A stretch of 64,000 nt of DNA from an uncultured Collinsella sp. (lineage in GTDB: Bacteria > Actinomycetota > Coriobacteriia > Coriobacteriales > Coriobacteriaceae): assembly GCA_958350755.1 (NCBI GenBank), contig CATWID010000003.1:22385-86384 (forward strand), read 5' to 3'. Position numbers and translations under genes: made by a program. The notes under the pieces are model-generated. The model had not been told where the DNA came from, did no database searches, and saw only the letters and a list, made by a program, of their open reading frames with translations. Positions 32,853-41,992 of this stretch are shown piece after piece (position 1 is the stretch's first letter; each line of letters opens with the position of its first letter).

Positions 32853-32870
32853 TCGGTGATGGAGGCGGTC

Positions 32871-33050
32871 ATGTTTGATGACGATGACCTGTTCGATCTG
32901 GTAGGCGATCCGTTTGAGTGGGATTTGCTGCTCGATGACGATGAGTTGGAGCAGGACCGCAAAAAGCAAAAGGATAAGAACGCCCGGGGTAAAGGTTCGA
33001 ATAAAAAGGACAAGCGTCGCCGAGGTCTGTTCGGCGGGCTCTTTGGGTGA
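32871..33050 (+). CDS. Small charged hypothetical protein (59 residues)
   Basis: An acidic N-terminal half (FDDDDLFDLVGDPFEWDLLLDDDE) is followed by a very basic Lys/Arg half and a GLFGGLFG tail. ATG at 32871 follows GGAGGCGGTC, a good Shine-Dalgarno; a GTG 15 nt upstream is less well placed. No family was recognised. The bipolar charge could serve binding to nucleic acid or protein, but that is a guess. It is 66 nt upstream of the phosphoesterase gene in the same direction. Confidence 0.6.
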   Translation: MFDDDDLFDLVGDPFEWDLLLDDDELEQDRKKQKDKNARGKGSNKKDKRRRGLFGGLFG

Positions 33051-33116
33051 CTGTCTCATCGTCGCGTCTGTATACTAAACAGGTCTTATACGCGTTGCGA
33101 AATGAGGACAGAGACG

Positions 33117-33662
33117 ATGATGTGGTTTACCGCCGACCTGCACCTGGGCGATACGAATATCTTGCACGACATGGATCGACCGTTTGACTCGGTCGAGGAG
33201 ATGAACCGCCGTGTCATCGATGCCATCAACGAGTGCGTGGCTGTGGACGACCGCCTTTATGTCCTGGGAGACTTTACGTATCGATTGCCCCTGGCGGAAG
33301 CGGTTCGCCTGCGCGAGCGCATCGACTGCCAGAACATAACGCTCATCCGTGGTAACCATGACGGCGATTGGGAAGATCCGGACGCGCCGCACATTTGGGA
33401 TGAGGTGCGCGATTATCTGGAGATCGCTCCCGGTTACGCGAAGGGCCATCGTCTGGTGATGAGCCATTACCCCATGCTCAGCTGGAATGGCAAGGCGCGC
33501 GGCGCCATCATGCTGCACGGGCACATTCACAGCAGGGGAGACCGCACCAACGCGCGCAATCGCGATCGCGAGCGCCCAGTCCTTCGCTACGACGTTGGCC
33601 TCGATGCCAACAACTACAAGCCCGTTAGCCGCGATCAGATCCTGGGCTTCTTTGGACTCTAG
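33117..33662 (+). CDS. Calcineurin-like metallophosphoesterase
   Basis: A 181-residue phosphoesterase with the di-metal motifs in order: DLHLGD (Asp-x-His), VLGDFTY, RGNHDGD, MSHYPM and HGHIHSRGD. Small proteins of this type hydrolyse phosphodiesters or nucleotides; the substrate is unknown. ATG at 33117 follows GAGG at 9 nt. An ATG at 33102 is also in frame but lacks a ribosome binding site. Confidence 0.9.
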   Translation: MMWFTADLHLGDTNILHDMDRPFDSVEEMNRRVIDAINECVAVDDRLYVLGDFTYRLPLAEAVRLRERIDCQNITLIRGNHDGDWEDPDAPHIWDEVRDYLEIAPGYAKGHRLVMSHYPMLSWNGKARGAIMLHGHIHSRGDRTNARNRDRERPVLRYDVGLDANNYKPVSRDQILGFFGL

Positions 33663-33735
33663 CTGTAAGTGCAGGTAGAATGAACGCGCCGCGCGGATGG
33701 TCTGCACGGCGCGTTTTAGTAGGAGCGATGATTCC

Positions 33736-34572
33736 ATGAGGGCTATCCAGCGCATTAACCACAACGCTGCCATCTGCGAAGATGGCGCGGGGCGTCAGCT
33801 TATCGCGCTGGGCCGCGGTATCGGCTTTGGCGATATGCCGCATGAGGTCGACCTGGATGTCATCACGCGTACCTTTTACGGCATCGATTCAAAGTACCTG
33901 GCGTTTATCGATGAGGTCGATCCCGAGGTGCTGGAGTTTTCTGCTCAGCTGGCCGATATCGCGACCGGACAGCTTTCGTACGAATTGAGTCCTAACCTTC
34001 CCATTACATTGGCAGACCATATTCAGTTTGCCATTAAGCGTGCCCGCGAACACATGGTGGTGTCGTTGCCGCTTGAGCGCGATCTTGAGCAGCTGCATCC
34101 CATCGAATACCGCTTGGGCGAGCTGGCTGTTCGCGGTATCCAGAAGAGCTTTCATGTGCGCATGCCCCGAAGCGAGGCCGCGGGCATTGCCATGTCGATT
34201 GTCAACGCATCGGTTAAGCCGAGCGAGCGGCGCGTGCTTGCCGAGCAGCACGAGGAGCGACTGCTCGATATGACGGTCGCGATTATTCAAGAAGAGTTGG
34301 GTGTGACGGTCGATCGCTCGTCGTTCGCCTTTGCCCGCTTTGCCACTCATGTGCGCTATCTGCTCGACCGCGTGGCAAAGAAAGAGCCGATCGATACCGA
34401 GAACTCCGGTCTTTACGACGTGCTCGTGGAGCAGTATCCGGCGGCATCGCGTTGCGCTCACCGTGTCGACGATCTGATTCAAGAGACCTTTGGCGAGCCA
34501 TTGGCCCAAGAGGAGCTCGTCTATCTGATCATGCATGTGAATCGCGTGGCTTCTGTCCACTCGGATAAATAG
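33736..34572 (+). CDS. BglG/LicT-family transcriptional antiterminator
   Basis: A 278-residue RNA-binding antiterminator. Residues 1-55 are the co-antiterminator domain (MRAIQRINHNAAICEDGAGRQLIALGRGIGFG), followed by two PTS regulation domains, PRD1 about 65-170 and PRD2 about 171-278, with phosphorylatable His such as in ADHIQFAI and NRVASVH-type positions. It binds a RAT hairpin in nascent mRNA and prevents termination. Such an RNA site with an overlapping terminator lies at 34685-34773 just upstream of the PTS gene. ATG at 33736 follows AGGAG. Confidence 0.93.
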   Translation: MRAIQRINHNAAICEDGAGRQLIALGRGIGFGDMPHEVDLDVITRTFYGIDSKYLAFIDEVDPEVLEFSAQLADIATGQLSYELSPNLPITLADHIQFAIKRAREHMVVSLPLERDLEQLHPIEYRLGELAVRGIQKSFHVRMPRSEAAGIAMSIVNASVKPSERRVLAEQHEERLLDMTVAIIQEELGVTVDRSSFAFARFATHVRYLLDRVAKKEPIDTENSGLYDVLVEQYPAASRCAHRVDDLIQETFGEPLAQEELVYLIMHVNRVASVHSDK

Positions 34573-34684
34573 GCTCTCTGGTATTTCCTTTCCGTCATGG
34601 CGACCGTTCGCGGGTCGTTTGCTACCGTTCGTCGGTAATCTGAGCCGCAACGAACGCATCTGCCGCATATACTCGCCGTGTGTT

Positions 34685-34721
34685 GGGTGTTACTCACGGC
34701 GCAGCTCCGAGAGGCACTACC
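34685..34721 (+). promoter_or_regulatory. RAT-like antiterminator RNA site
   Basis: GGGTGTTACT, then GCAG, then AGGCACTACC follow the layout of LicT/SacT-type RAT sequences (GGATTGTTACTG...GCAGGCAAAACC). Its 3' half overlaps the left arm of the terminator below. This is the expected target of the antiterminator encoded at 33736-34572. The rest of 34573-34911 shows no gene. Confidence 0.75.
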
Positions 34722-34773
34722 GATTCTGCCGAGGCCATAATTGGGTCTCTGTCGGTTGTGCGCGGGGCTTTTT
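34714..34773 (+). terminator. RAT-controlled terminator before the PTS gene
   Basis: GCACTACCGA (34714-34723) pairs with TCGGTTGTGC (34752-34761) with one mismatch, followed by GCGGGGC and TTTTT. The left arm shares bases with the RAT site, so the two folds exclude each other. Confidence 0.75.
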
Positions 34774-34911
34774 CATGTCGATCCACCCGGGAATCACATG
34801 CAAATCAATCTCTTGCCAACTGATGTCGCGCGCTGCGCAGGCGCGAGCGGAATTGTGCGTCTTGGTGCCGTGAAGTCCCACGGCCTTTAGTTGGAAGAGA
34901 AGGGATTCGAC

Positions 34912-36369
34912 ATGGCTGTCGATAACAAGAAGATTGCCGAGGACGTGCTTGCTGCCGTCGGCGGCGCCTCCAATGTGACGAACGCGACGCACTGCATGAC
35001 CCGCCTGCGTCTGAACCTCAAGGATCAGTCCATTCCCAATGACGATGAAGTAAAGAAGATCAAGGGCGTGCTGGGTGCACAGTGGTCTGGCGGCCAGTAT
35101 CAGGTCATCATTGGCCAGAACGTGCCGAAGGTCTATGACGCCGCCATTGCGCTGGGCGTCAAGGGCGAAGGCTCCATTGACGAGAACCTCGATGACGGCA
35201 TCAAGGAGCCACTGACGGTCAAGACTGCGGGCAAGAAGGCCCTTAACTACCTGTCCAAGACAATGTGCATGACGATCCCCATTATCATGGGCGCCGCCAT
35301 GTTCCGCACACTTGCCGTACTTTGCGGCGACGGCATGCTCGGTATCTGGTCTGCTGATTCCGACATCTACAACTTCTTCTACAACTGGATTTACAACGCA
35401 GGCTATTATTTCCTCCCTGTTTATCTGGGTTGGGCTGCCGCAAAGCAGCTCGGCTGCAGCCAGCCGCTCGGCATGATGCTCGGCGGCGTGCTCATTGCCC
35501 CTGAGTTCATGACGCTGGTCAACGCTGCGGCGGATTCGGGTGCTACGACCACGATGGTTTACGGCGCGCTCCCGGCTCAGCTGAACAACTATTCTGCGAC
35601 CGTGCTCCCCATGCTGCTGTCTATGCCGGTGCTGATGGTCGTCGAGAAGTTCATGAAGAAGATCATCCCCGACATGCTCTCCACGGTGTTTGTGCCCGTG
35701 TGCACCATGGCTGTGATGACCCCCGTTTCCCTGTGCGCCCTAGCTCCGATTGGTTCCATTCTGGGCGACCTGGTCGGCAACTTTATGTTCGGCCTCGGAA
35801 ACGCTGGCGGCATCGTCACGATCCTCTCCCTCGTCGCCATTGCTGCGCTTTGGGAGTTCCTGGTTATGACCGGTATGCACCAGGTTCTGATTGCCCTCGG
35901 CATTGTGCAGGTGCTCACCTCAGGGTCTGACTCCTGCGTTATGGTCGCGGGTGCTATCGCTCAGTTCGCCACGTGGGGCATGGCCTTCGGTGCCTTCCTG
36001 CGCCTTAAGGAGGTCGACGAAAAGGGCGCTATGCTTGGTTTCTCGCTCTCCGGCATTGTCGGTGGCGTGACGGAGCCCGCGCTGTATGGCTGCGGCTTTA
36101 AGTATACTCGCTGCCTGGGTGCCATGGTCGCGGGCGGCGCTATCGGCGGCCTGATCGCGGCTCTCACGGCTCTCACTAATGTGACCACGTATGTTTTGGG
36201 CGCAACTAATATCCTTGGTATTACAGGTTATGTTGCAGGCGGAACTGCTAATCTCGTATGGGGCTGCGTTGCATCGGGCACTGCATTTGTTGCCGCCGCT
36301 GCCATCGCCTACTTCTTTGGCTTTACCAAGGAGCAGCTCGACGAAGACGCTGCTGCCGCCAAAGCCTAA
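34912..36369 (+). CDS. PTS transporter EIIBC, beta-glucoside/glucose superfamily
   Basis: A 485-residue membrane permease-phosphotransferase. Residues 1-85 are the EIIB domain with the phosphorylated Cys in NATHCMTRLRL; from about 110 follows EIIC with about ten hydrophobic segments and the GITEPALYG-type motif (GVTEPALYGCG). There is no EIIA domain, so EIIA must come from elsewhere. Control by antitermination points to a beta-glucoside or similar sugar. AGAAGGGA precedes ATG 34912. The next gene, a ChbG-like deacetylase, suggests an amino-sugar disaccharide as one possible substrate. Confidence 0.92.
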   Translation: MAVDNKKIAEDVLAAVGGASNVTNATHCMTRLRLNLKDQSIPNDDEVKKIKGVLGAQWSGGQYQVIIGQNVPKVYDAAIALGVKGEGSIDENLDDGIKEPLTVKTAGKKALNYLSKTMCMTIPIIMGAAMFRTLAVLCGDGMLGIWSADSDIYNFFYNWIYNAGYYFLPVYLGWAAAKQLGCSQPLGMMLGGVLIAPEFMTLVNAAADSGATTTMVYGALPAQLNNYSATVLPMLLSMPVLMVVEKFMKKIIPDMLSTVFVPVCTMAVMTPVSLCALAPIGSILGDLVGNFMFGLGNAGGIVTILSLVAIAALWEFLVMTGMHQVLIALGIVQVLTSGSDSCVMVAGAIAQFATWGMAFGAFLRLKEVDEKGAMLGFSLSGIVGGVTEPALYGCGFKYTRCLGAMVAGGAIGGLIAALTALTNVTTYVLGATNILGITGYVAGGTANLVWGCVASGTAFVAAAAIAYFFGFTKEQLDEDAAAAKA

Positions 36370-36396
36370 AGCATCCGTTCGGTAGGACAATTATCT

Positions 36397-36428
36397 GGGG
36401 CACTTGGCTGCGCTTCAAGTGTCCCTTT
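36397..36428 (+). terminator. Hairpin between PTS and ChbG-like genes
   Basis: GGGGCACTTG / CAAGTGTCCC with a 9-base loop is followed by TTT. It may partly terminate or separate the two genes. Confidence 0.7.
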
Positions 36429-36446
36429 CCGTAGATGGGGGTCAAT

Positions 36447-37211
36447 ATGAAGCAATTGCTCATTCGTGCCGACGATATCGGTTATTCGTATGCCGTTAAC
36501 CTGGGGATTGCCCGCAGTATCAATGAGGGCCTGGTGCGCTCGGCGGGACTTATGCCCAATATGCCCGAGGCCGAGCGTGGCTGGTCGCTCGTGGCGGATG
36601 TCGGCATTGCGGTGGGTCAGCACACCAACGTGTGCCTGGGCAAGCCGTGTGCCGACCCGGCGCTCATTCCGAGCATGCTCAACGAGAACGGCGAGTTCCA
36701 TAGCAGCCGTACCTTCCGCGATCATTTTAAGCGCGGCGAGGAGTTGATAGACTTCGACGAGGCCTGCATCGAGATCCGCGCGCAGCATGACCGCTTTGTC
36801 GAGATCGTGGGCCGCGAGCCCGATTACTTTGAGGCCCATGCCGTCATGAGCAAAAACCTTAACCGAGCGATCTCGGCGGTTGCTCAGGAGCTGGGCCTTA
36901 AGGAGCAAAAGGCGAGCTTCGACCCCGCGGCTGTGGTGCATTGCGGAGATACTGATCTGCGCATGGTGATGCGCTCGATGGAGCCGGGCTACGAGCCCAA
37001 AGAGGCAATCATGCAGACGGTTCGCGAGATGGTGGACGGCGAGACGGTCGTCTTTGTGTGCCATCCGGGCTATCTCGATCGTTTTATCCTGGAGAACAGC
37101 TCGCTCACGACCGACCGCACCAAGGAAGTCGATGCGCTGATCGACCCCGAGCTTCGCACTTGGCTTGAGTCTCAACCTGATCTTCGCCTGATCGACTACC
37201 GCGACCTGTAA
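36447..37211 (+). CDS. ChbG/YdjC-family carbohydrate deacetylase
   Basis: A 254-residue cytoplasmic metal-dependent deacetylase. Seen: RADDIGYSYAVNLGI with the metal Asp, NMPEAERGW, GQHTNVCLGKP with a ligand His, EAHAVMS and CHPGYLD. ChbG removes an acetyl group from chitobiose or acetylated chito-oligosaccharide phosphates taken up by a PTS. The neighbouring PTS EIIBC gene fits this, though the sugar is not proven. ATG at 36447 is chosen over 36435 because of the GGGGGTC site. Confidence 0.88.
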   Translation: MKQLLIRADDIGYSYAVNLGIARSINEGLVRSAGLMPNMPEAERGWSLVADVGIAVGQHTNVCLGKPCADPALIPSMLNENGEFHSSRTFRDHFKRGEELIDFDEACIEIRAQHDRFVEIVGREPDYFEAHAVMSKNLNRAISAVAQELGLKEQKASFDPAAVVHCGDTDLRMVMRSMEPGYEPKEAIMQTVREMVDGETVVFVCHPGYLDRFILENSSLTTDRTKEVDALIDPELRTWLESQPDLRLIDYRDL

Positions 37212-37221
37212 GGACCCAAGT

Positions 37222-37252
37222 CACCACAAAGGGGACAGTCGCCTTTGTGGTG
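37222..37252. terminator. Hairpin after the ChbG-like gene
   Basis: CACCACAAAGG / CCTTTGTGGTG, 11 bp with a 9-base loop, lies 10 nt after the stop. It has no T run, so it may be a transcript-end or repeat-type hairpin. Confidence 0.55.
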
Positions 37253-37350
37253 GTTCTGGCGCCGTTGCCATTATGGCGGCGGCGTCTTTTTTGTCCGTGC
37301 GGCGCGGTAGAGTGTAGGCGGTTGAAATTTGCGTCCATCGAGGAGCTGCC

Positions 37351-39108
37351 ATGAACGAGATCAAGTGCCCGCATTGCGGCGAAGTGTTTAAGGGCGATGC
37401 GTCCGGCTATGCAGATATCGTCAAACAGGTGCGCGATGCCGAGTTCTCGCGCGATCTTGATGAGCGTGTGAAGGCGGTCCAGCGCGAGGGCGAGCAGGCG
37501 CTGGAGCTTGAGCGTTCGCGTTCGACGGCTGCCTTGCAAAAGGCAGAGTCTCAGCGCGACGCTGAGCTCGTAGAGCAGAAGAACGCTGCGGCTCAACAGC
37601 TGGCGCAAGAAGTCGCCAAGCGCGATGCCGAGCTTGCCGAGCTGCGCGCCAAGCTCGAAGGCGCTACTGCAGAGCGCGAGAGTGCAAGCCAGCGCGCGGC
37701 GGTTGAGGCCCGCGCCGATGCTCAAAAGGAGAATGCCGAACTGCAGCGCGAGATCGACAACCTGCGTGCGCAGTTGGGGCGCAAAGATGATGAAGCCAAG
37801 CTTGCCGAGGCAGCGGCACGCAATGCTGCTCAAAACGACCTGTCCGCACGTGATGCCCAGATTGCCGAGCTGCAAGCCAGGCTCGCCGCGGCGGACAAGG
37901 CCCAGGAGATGGCGCTTGCTGCTGCTGCGGCCGAATCGCAGCGTGAGCTCGAGGCCGCTCGCAGCGAGGCCGAACGTACGCTTGCTGACTATCGCGCGAA
38001 GGTTCAGGAGAAGTTTTCCGTCGCAAAGGCTCAGTCCGAGCAGGAGGCCGAGGGTCTGCGTGCTCAGCTGCGCGAACAGGAACTGACGGCCAAGATGAAC
38101 CTATCGGAGGCGGTCGCCGCGGCGGAGCGTGAGCGTGACGAGGCCCGCGCCAAGCTCACGAGTGAGCTGGCGGTGCGCGATTCACGCGAGGAGCAGGCCA
38201 AGGCGGCACACGAGCTCGAACTTGCGCAGACCAAGCGCGCGAACGAGGAACTGATTCGCTACAAGGATGAAGAGATTGAGCGCCTTAAGGACATGAAGGT
38301 CCGCCTGTCCACCAAGATGGTGGGCGAGTCGCTCGAGCAGCACTGCGAGACCGAGTTTAATCGTCTGCGCATGACGGCGTTTCCCAACGCGTACTTCGAG
38401 AAAGATAACGATGCGTCCGAGGGCACCAAGGGCGACTTTATCTTCCGCGAGTGCGACGCGAGCGGCAACGAGATCATTTCGATCATGTTCGAGATGAAAA
38501 ACGAGAACGACGAGACCGCGACCAAACACAAGAACGAGGATTTCTTTAAGAAACTCGATCACGATCGCCGCCAGAAAGGCTGCGAGTATGCGGTGCTCTG
38601 CACCCTGCTGGAGCCCGAGAGTGACCTCTATAACGCGGGTATCGTCGACGTGAGTTACCGCTATGAGAAGATGTACGTGATCCGCCCGCAGTTCTTCATC
38701 CCCATGATTACGCTCCTTCGCAACGCCGCTATGGGTTCGCTTCGCTATAAGCAGGAACTGGCGGAGTACAAACAGCAGAATATCGATGTCACGAACTTCG
38801 AAGCCAAGATGGAGAAGTTCAAGGATGGCTTCTCGCGCAACTACAACCTGGCGAGCAAGCAATTCGAGTCGGCAATCAAGGAGATCGATGCCGCCATTAA
38901 GCAGCTCGAGAAGACCAAGGACGACTTGCGCCGCAGCACCGAGAACCTACGCTTGGCCCACAACAAGGCCGATGAGCTTACCATTCGCAAGCTCACATGG
39001 GGCAACAAGACCATGAAGGCAGCGTTTGACGAGGCGCGCGAGGCTGCGCCAGAGACAAACGAGGAGCCAGCCGAGGCGGATTCGTATGAGGTCGAGGATG
39101 CCGAGTAA
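37351..39108 (+). CDS. DUF2130 coiled-coil protein
   Basis: A 585-residue protein. It begins with a zinc-ribbon-like CPHCGEVF, followed by a long Ala/Glu/Arg-rich coiled coil at about 30-310, then the DUF2130 domain with MVGESLEQHCETEFNRLRMTAFPNAYFEKDN, KGDFIFRE and ISIMFEMKNENDET. The D...E-x-K pattern resembles PD-(D/E)XK nucleases, but activity is unproven. A further coiled coil and an acidic tail end it. The function of this widespread family is not established. Monocistronic between hairpins. Confidence 0.88.
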   Translation: MNEIKCPHCGEVFKGDASGYADIVKQVRDAEFSRDLDERVKAVQREGEQALELERSRSTAALQKAESQRDAELVEQKNAAAQQLAQEVAKRDAELAELRAKLEGATAERESASQRAAVEARADAQKENAELQREIDNLRAQLGRKDDEAKLAEAAARNAAQNDLSARDAQIAELQARLAAADKAQEMALAAAAAESQRELEAARSEAERTLADYRAKVQEKFSVAKAQSEQEAEGLRAQLREQELTAKMNLSEAVAAAERERDEARAKLTSELAVRDSREEQAKAAHELELAQTKRANEELIRYKDEEIERLKDMKVRLSTKMVGESLEQHCETEFNRLRMTAFPNAYFEKDNDASEGTKGDFIFRECDASGNEIISIMFEMKNENDETATKHKNEDFFKKLDHDRRQKGCEYAVLCTLLEPESDLYNAGIVDVSYRYEKMYVIRPQFFIPMITLLRNAAMGSLRYKQELAEYKQQNIDVTNFEAKMEKFKDGFSRNYNLASKQFESAIKEIDAAIKQLEKTKDDLRRSTENLRLAHNKADELTIRKLTWGNKTMKAAFDEAREAAPETNEEPAEADSYEVEDAE

Positions 39109-39127
39109 GGCATAGCGGATAGTGAAA

Positions 39128-39165
39128 AAGCGGGGCTGCTGGCGATGTTGCCAACAGCCCCGCTT
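39128..39165. terminator. Bidirectional terminator between DUF2130 and helicase genes
   Basis: AAGCGGGGCTG / CAGCCCCGCTT with inner TGGC / GCCA pairing lies between convergent genes, with an A-rich left flank and T-rich right flank. Confidence 0.9.
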
Positions 39166-39187
39166 CGTTTCGTCCCAATATGCTTGG

Positions 39188-41869
39188 CTAATCCTCGAGC
39201 AAATCCTCGATAAAACCGACGCGGTAGTTCTTGAAGATGACCTCGCCACCGTCTTGCGTGGCGTCCAGATCGACATCGCCCATGATGCCAAAGTCGTGGT
39301 CGCCGTCCTCGTCGGCAAAAATCTGGTGCACGTGCCACACGTGGAGCGCCTTCTCGTCGGACTCGTCGATCGAGAACATAGCAGAGGAGCGCGCGTCGCC
39401 GTCGGTGAGAATCTCCTCGTGCTGCTCGTGGTAAGCGTCGAGTGCTTTTTGCCAGCGGATCTCGCTCATGCCCCAGTCGTCGTCGAGTTCGCCCAGGTCG
39501 CGCACATGCTCGCGGGCGGCAAGAGTCACGCGGCGGAAGAGCGCGTTGCGCACCAACAGCGTGCAGCCGCGACGGTCCGCCACGACCTCGTCGATGCCCT
39601 GCGGCGGCGTGGCGTCGAGGGCTGCCGGGTTGCCAGCGTTCTCCCACTCGTCTACCAAGCTCGAGTCGACCGAGCGCACCACAAAGCCCAGCCACGAGAT
39701 AATGTCGCGCAGGCGCTCGTCGCGCTTCTCGATGGGTACGGTGCGGTCGAGCGAACGGTAAGCCTCTGCCAGGTAGCGCAGCAAAATGCCCTCGGAGCGG
39801 GCGATGCCGAGCTTTTGAATGTAGCCCTTAAAATCGCTCGCGCTCTCCAGCATATCGCGCAGAACGCTCTTGGGAGAGAGTTGGTAGTCGTTTGCCCAGG
39901 GTACTTCCTGGCAGTACTTGTCAAAGGCGGCGTCGAGCAGGTCCTCAAGCGGCTTTTCGTACGTGACGTCCTGAATACGCTCCAGGCGCTCCTCATACTC
40001 GATGCCGTCGGCCTTCATCTCGGCCATAGCGCGATCGCGCGCGGCACGCTCCTGTGCGCGCAGCACCTGTTTGGGGTCCTCGAGCGTGGCCTCGACCATC
40101 GAGATCAGGTCCATGGTATAGGTCTCGCTCTCGGGATCGAGCAGCTCCAACGCGGCAAGCAAAAACGGCGAGAGCGGCTGGTCGAGCGCAAAGTCCTCGG
40201 GCAGGTCGACCGTCAGTGCGTAGTCGATGTCCGGCGCGGCGTCAGCCGGAGCGTTGGGTGCGGGCGGCACCTCGGTGCGCACGACGACGCCGGAATCGAT
40301 GAGCGTGGCGAAGATCTCGTCGGCACGAACCTCGAGCTTAGCCTTTTCCTCAGGGGTCTGCAGGCTCGTCTCGATGAGGTCGTGTACGCGGGCTCGGGCA
40401 TCGCCACCCTGCTCGACCACGCTAATCACCATGGAGTGCGTGATGCACAGGCGCGGCTTGAGTGTCTCGGGCTGCGTCTCGATCAGGCGCTCGAACGTCT
40501 GCTTGTTCCAGGTGACAAAGCCCTCGGGGGCCTTCTTCTTTTTAATCTTGCGGAGCTTTTTGGGGTCGTCGCCCGCCTTGGCCATAAGCTTGGCATTCTC
40601 GATCTCGTGCTCGGGTGCCTCGGCGATGACCATGCCCTCGGTATCGAAGCCCGAGCGGCCGGCACGACCGGCAATCTGATGGAACTCGCGGGCGCGCAGA
40701 CGACGCATCTTATAGCCATCGAACTTGGTGAGCGCGGTGAGCACCACGGTGTGGATGGGCACGTTGATACCGACGCCGAGCGTATCGGTGCCGCAGATGA
40801 CGGGTAGCAGGCCCTGCTGCGCCAAGCGCTCGACCAGCAGGCGGTAGCGCGGCAACATGCCAGCATGGTGCACGCCGACGCCGCATCCGAGCAAGCGCTT
40901 GAGGATTTTGCCGAAGGCCGTCGAGAAGCTCGTGCCCTTGGCCGCCTCCTTGATGGCCTCGCGCTGCTCCTTGTTGGCAATGCCAAAATTGGCGAGCGAC
41001 TGTGCCGTCGCAAGTGCGGCATCCTGGCTAAAGTGCACGATATAGAGTGGGGCCTCGTCGCGGCGCATGGCGAGCTCGACCGTGCCCTCGAGGGAGGTCG
41101 TCACATAGTCGTAACTCAGCGGAACAGGACGCGGGGCGTCGACGACCAGGTCGCAGGCAGCGCCGGTGTGCTCCTCGAGTGAGGCGGCGATGGCGGTGAC
41201 ATCGCCGAGCGTGGCGCTCATGAGCATAAACTGCGTATGGGGCAGAGTGAGCAGCGGCACCTGCCAGGCCCAGCCGCGGTCGGGGTCTGCAAAGTAGTGG
41301 AACTCGTCCATGGCGACGCAGCCAACATCGGCGTCCTCGCCCTCGCGCAGTGCGTCGTTGGCAAGAATCTCGGCCGTGCAGCAGATGACGGGTGCCTTGG
41401 TGTTGATATGCGTGTCGCCGGTGATCATGCCGACGTTATCGCGGCCGAGCACCTGCACCAAGTCGAAAAACTTTTCGCTGACCAAGGCCTTGATGGGGGC
41501 CGTGTAATAGCAGCGCTTGCCCTGCGCCATGCCCATAAAGAGCATGCCCAGTGCGACGAGCGATTTGCCCGATCCGGTCGGCGTGCCCAGAATGACGTGA
41601 TCGCCGGCTGCCAGGTCCATGAGGGCCTCTTCCTGGTGGTCCCACAGTTCAATGCCGCGGTCGCTCGTCCATTCAAAGAAGCGCTCGAAGGCCTGGTCGG
41701 GCGTGAGCCACGGTTCGGGCTCGCTGCCGTCCTCGGGCTCCCACCAGGTGGGGGAGAGCGCACCGAGCGAGCCGAATTCGGCTTCGGTTCCCGTGCCGCC
41801 CGAGAATGAACTGGCGGCTCCGGCACCGGAGACGGTGCTGGCGGCGATATCTGTCGTGGTCTGTGCCAT
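39188..41869 (-). CDS. Ski2-like DExH helicase with DUF3516 C-terminus
   Basis: An 893-residue superfamily 2 helicase. Seen: Walker A GTPTGSGKS, DEFH box (VAMDEFHYF), SATLGD, GVGVHHAGMLPRYR, GTDTLGVGINVP and QIAGRAGRSGFD. The C-terminal third (LAEAYRSLDRTVP, and WLGFVVRSVDSSL) matches the DUF3516 part found in actinobacterial Ski2-like helicases. It probably unwinds structured RNA or DNA; its biological job is unknown. A low-complexity Thr/Ala/Gly N-terminus of about 40 residues precedes the core. Monocistronic. Confidence 0.9.
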   Translation of the reverse strand: MAQTTTDIAASTVSGAGAASSFSGGTGTEAEFGSLGALSPTWWEPEDGSEPEPWLTPDQAFERFFEWTSDRGIELWDHQEEALMDLAAGDHVILGTPTGSGKSLVALGMLFMGMAQGKRCYYTAPIKALVSEKFFDLVQVLGRDNVGMITGDTHINTKAPVICCTAEILANDALREGEDADVGCVAMDEFHYFADPDRGWAWQVPLLTLPHTQFMLMSATLGDVTAIAASLEEHTGAACDLVVDAPRPVPLSYDYVTTSLEGTVELAMRRDEAPLYIVHFSQDAALATAQSLANFGIANKEQREAIKEAAKGTSFSTAFGKILKRLLGCGVGVHHAGMLPRYRLLVERLAQQGLLPVICGTDTLGVGINVPIHTVVLTALTKFDGYKMRRLRAREFHQIAGRAGRSGFDTEGMVIAEAPEHEIENAKLMAKAGDDPKKLRKIKKKKAPEGFVTWNKQTFERLIETQPETLKPRLCITHSMVISVVEQGGDARARVHDLIETSLQTPEEKAKLEVRADEIFATLIDSGVVVRTEVPPAPNAPADAAPDIDYALTVDLPEDFALDQPLSPFLLAALELLDPESETYTMDLISMVEATLEDPKQVLRAQERAARDRAMAEMKADGIEYEERLERIQDVTYEKPLEDLLDAAFDKYCQEVPWANDYQLSPKSVLRDMLESASDFKGYIQKLGIARSEGILLRYLAEAYRSLDRTVPIEKRDERLRDIISWLGFVVRSVDSSLVDEWENAGNPAALDATPPQGIDEVVADRRGCTLLVRNALFRRVTLAAREHVRDLGELDDDWGMSEIRWQKALDAYHEQHEEILTDGDARSSAMFSIDESDEKALHVWHVHQIFADEDGDHDFGIMGDVDLDATQDGGEVIFKNYRVGFIEDLLED

Positions 41870-41992
41870 GTGTTTGCTTTCTCTCGCGATTGTCCGCCAA
41901 CTATTATGGCGTAGCGTCGCATCGATGCGTTCGCAGGCAAGAAAATGCAGGAAATGGGCGTTCTGCCCAGCCGTTTAGTGTAGTCGCTAGCC

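Noticed and set aside
39122..40807. Plus-strand frame of 561 codons opposite the Ski2-like helicase
   Set aside because: Shadow of the helicase gene; no recognisable motif.
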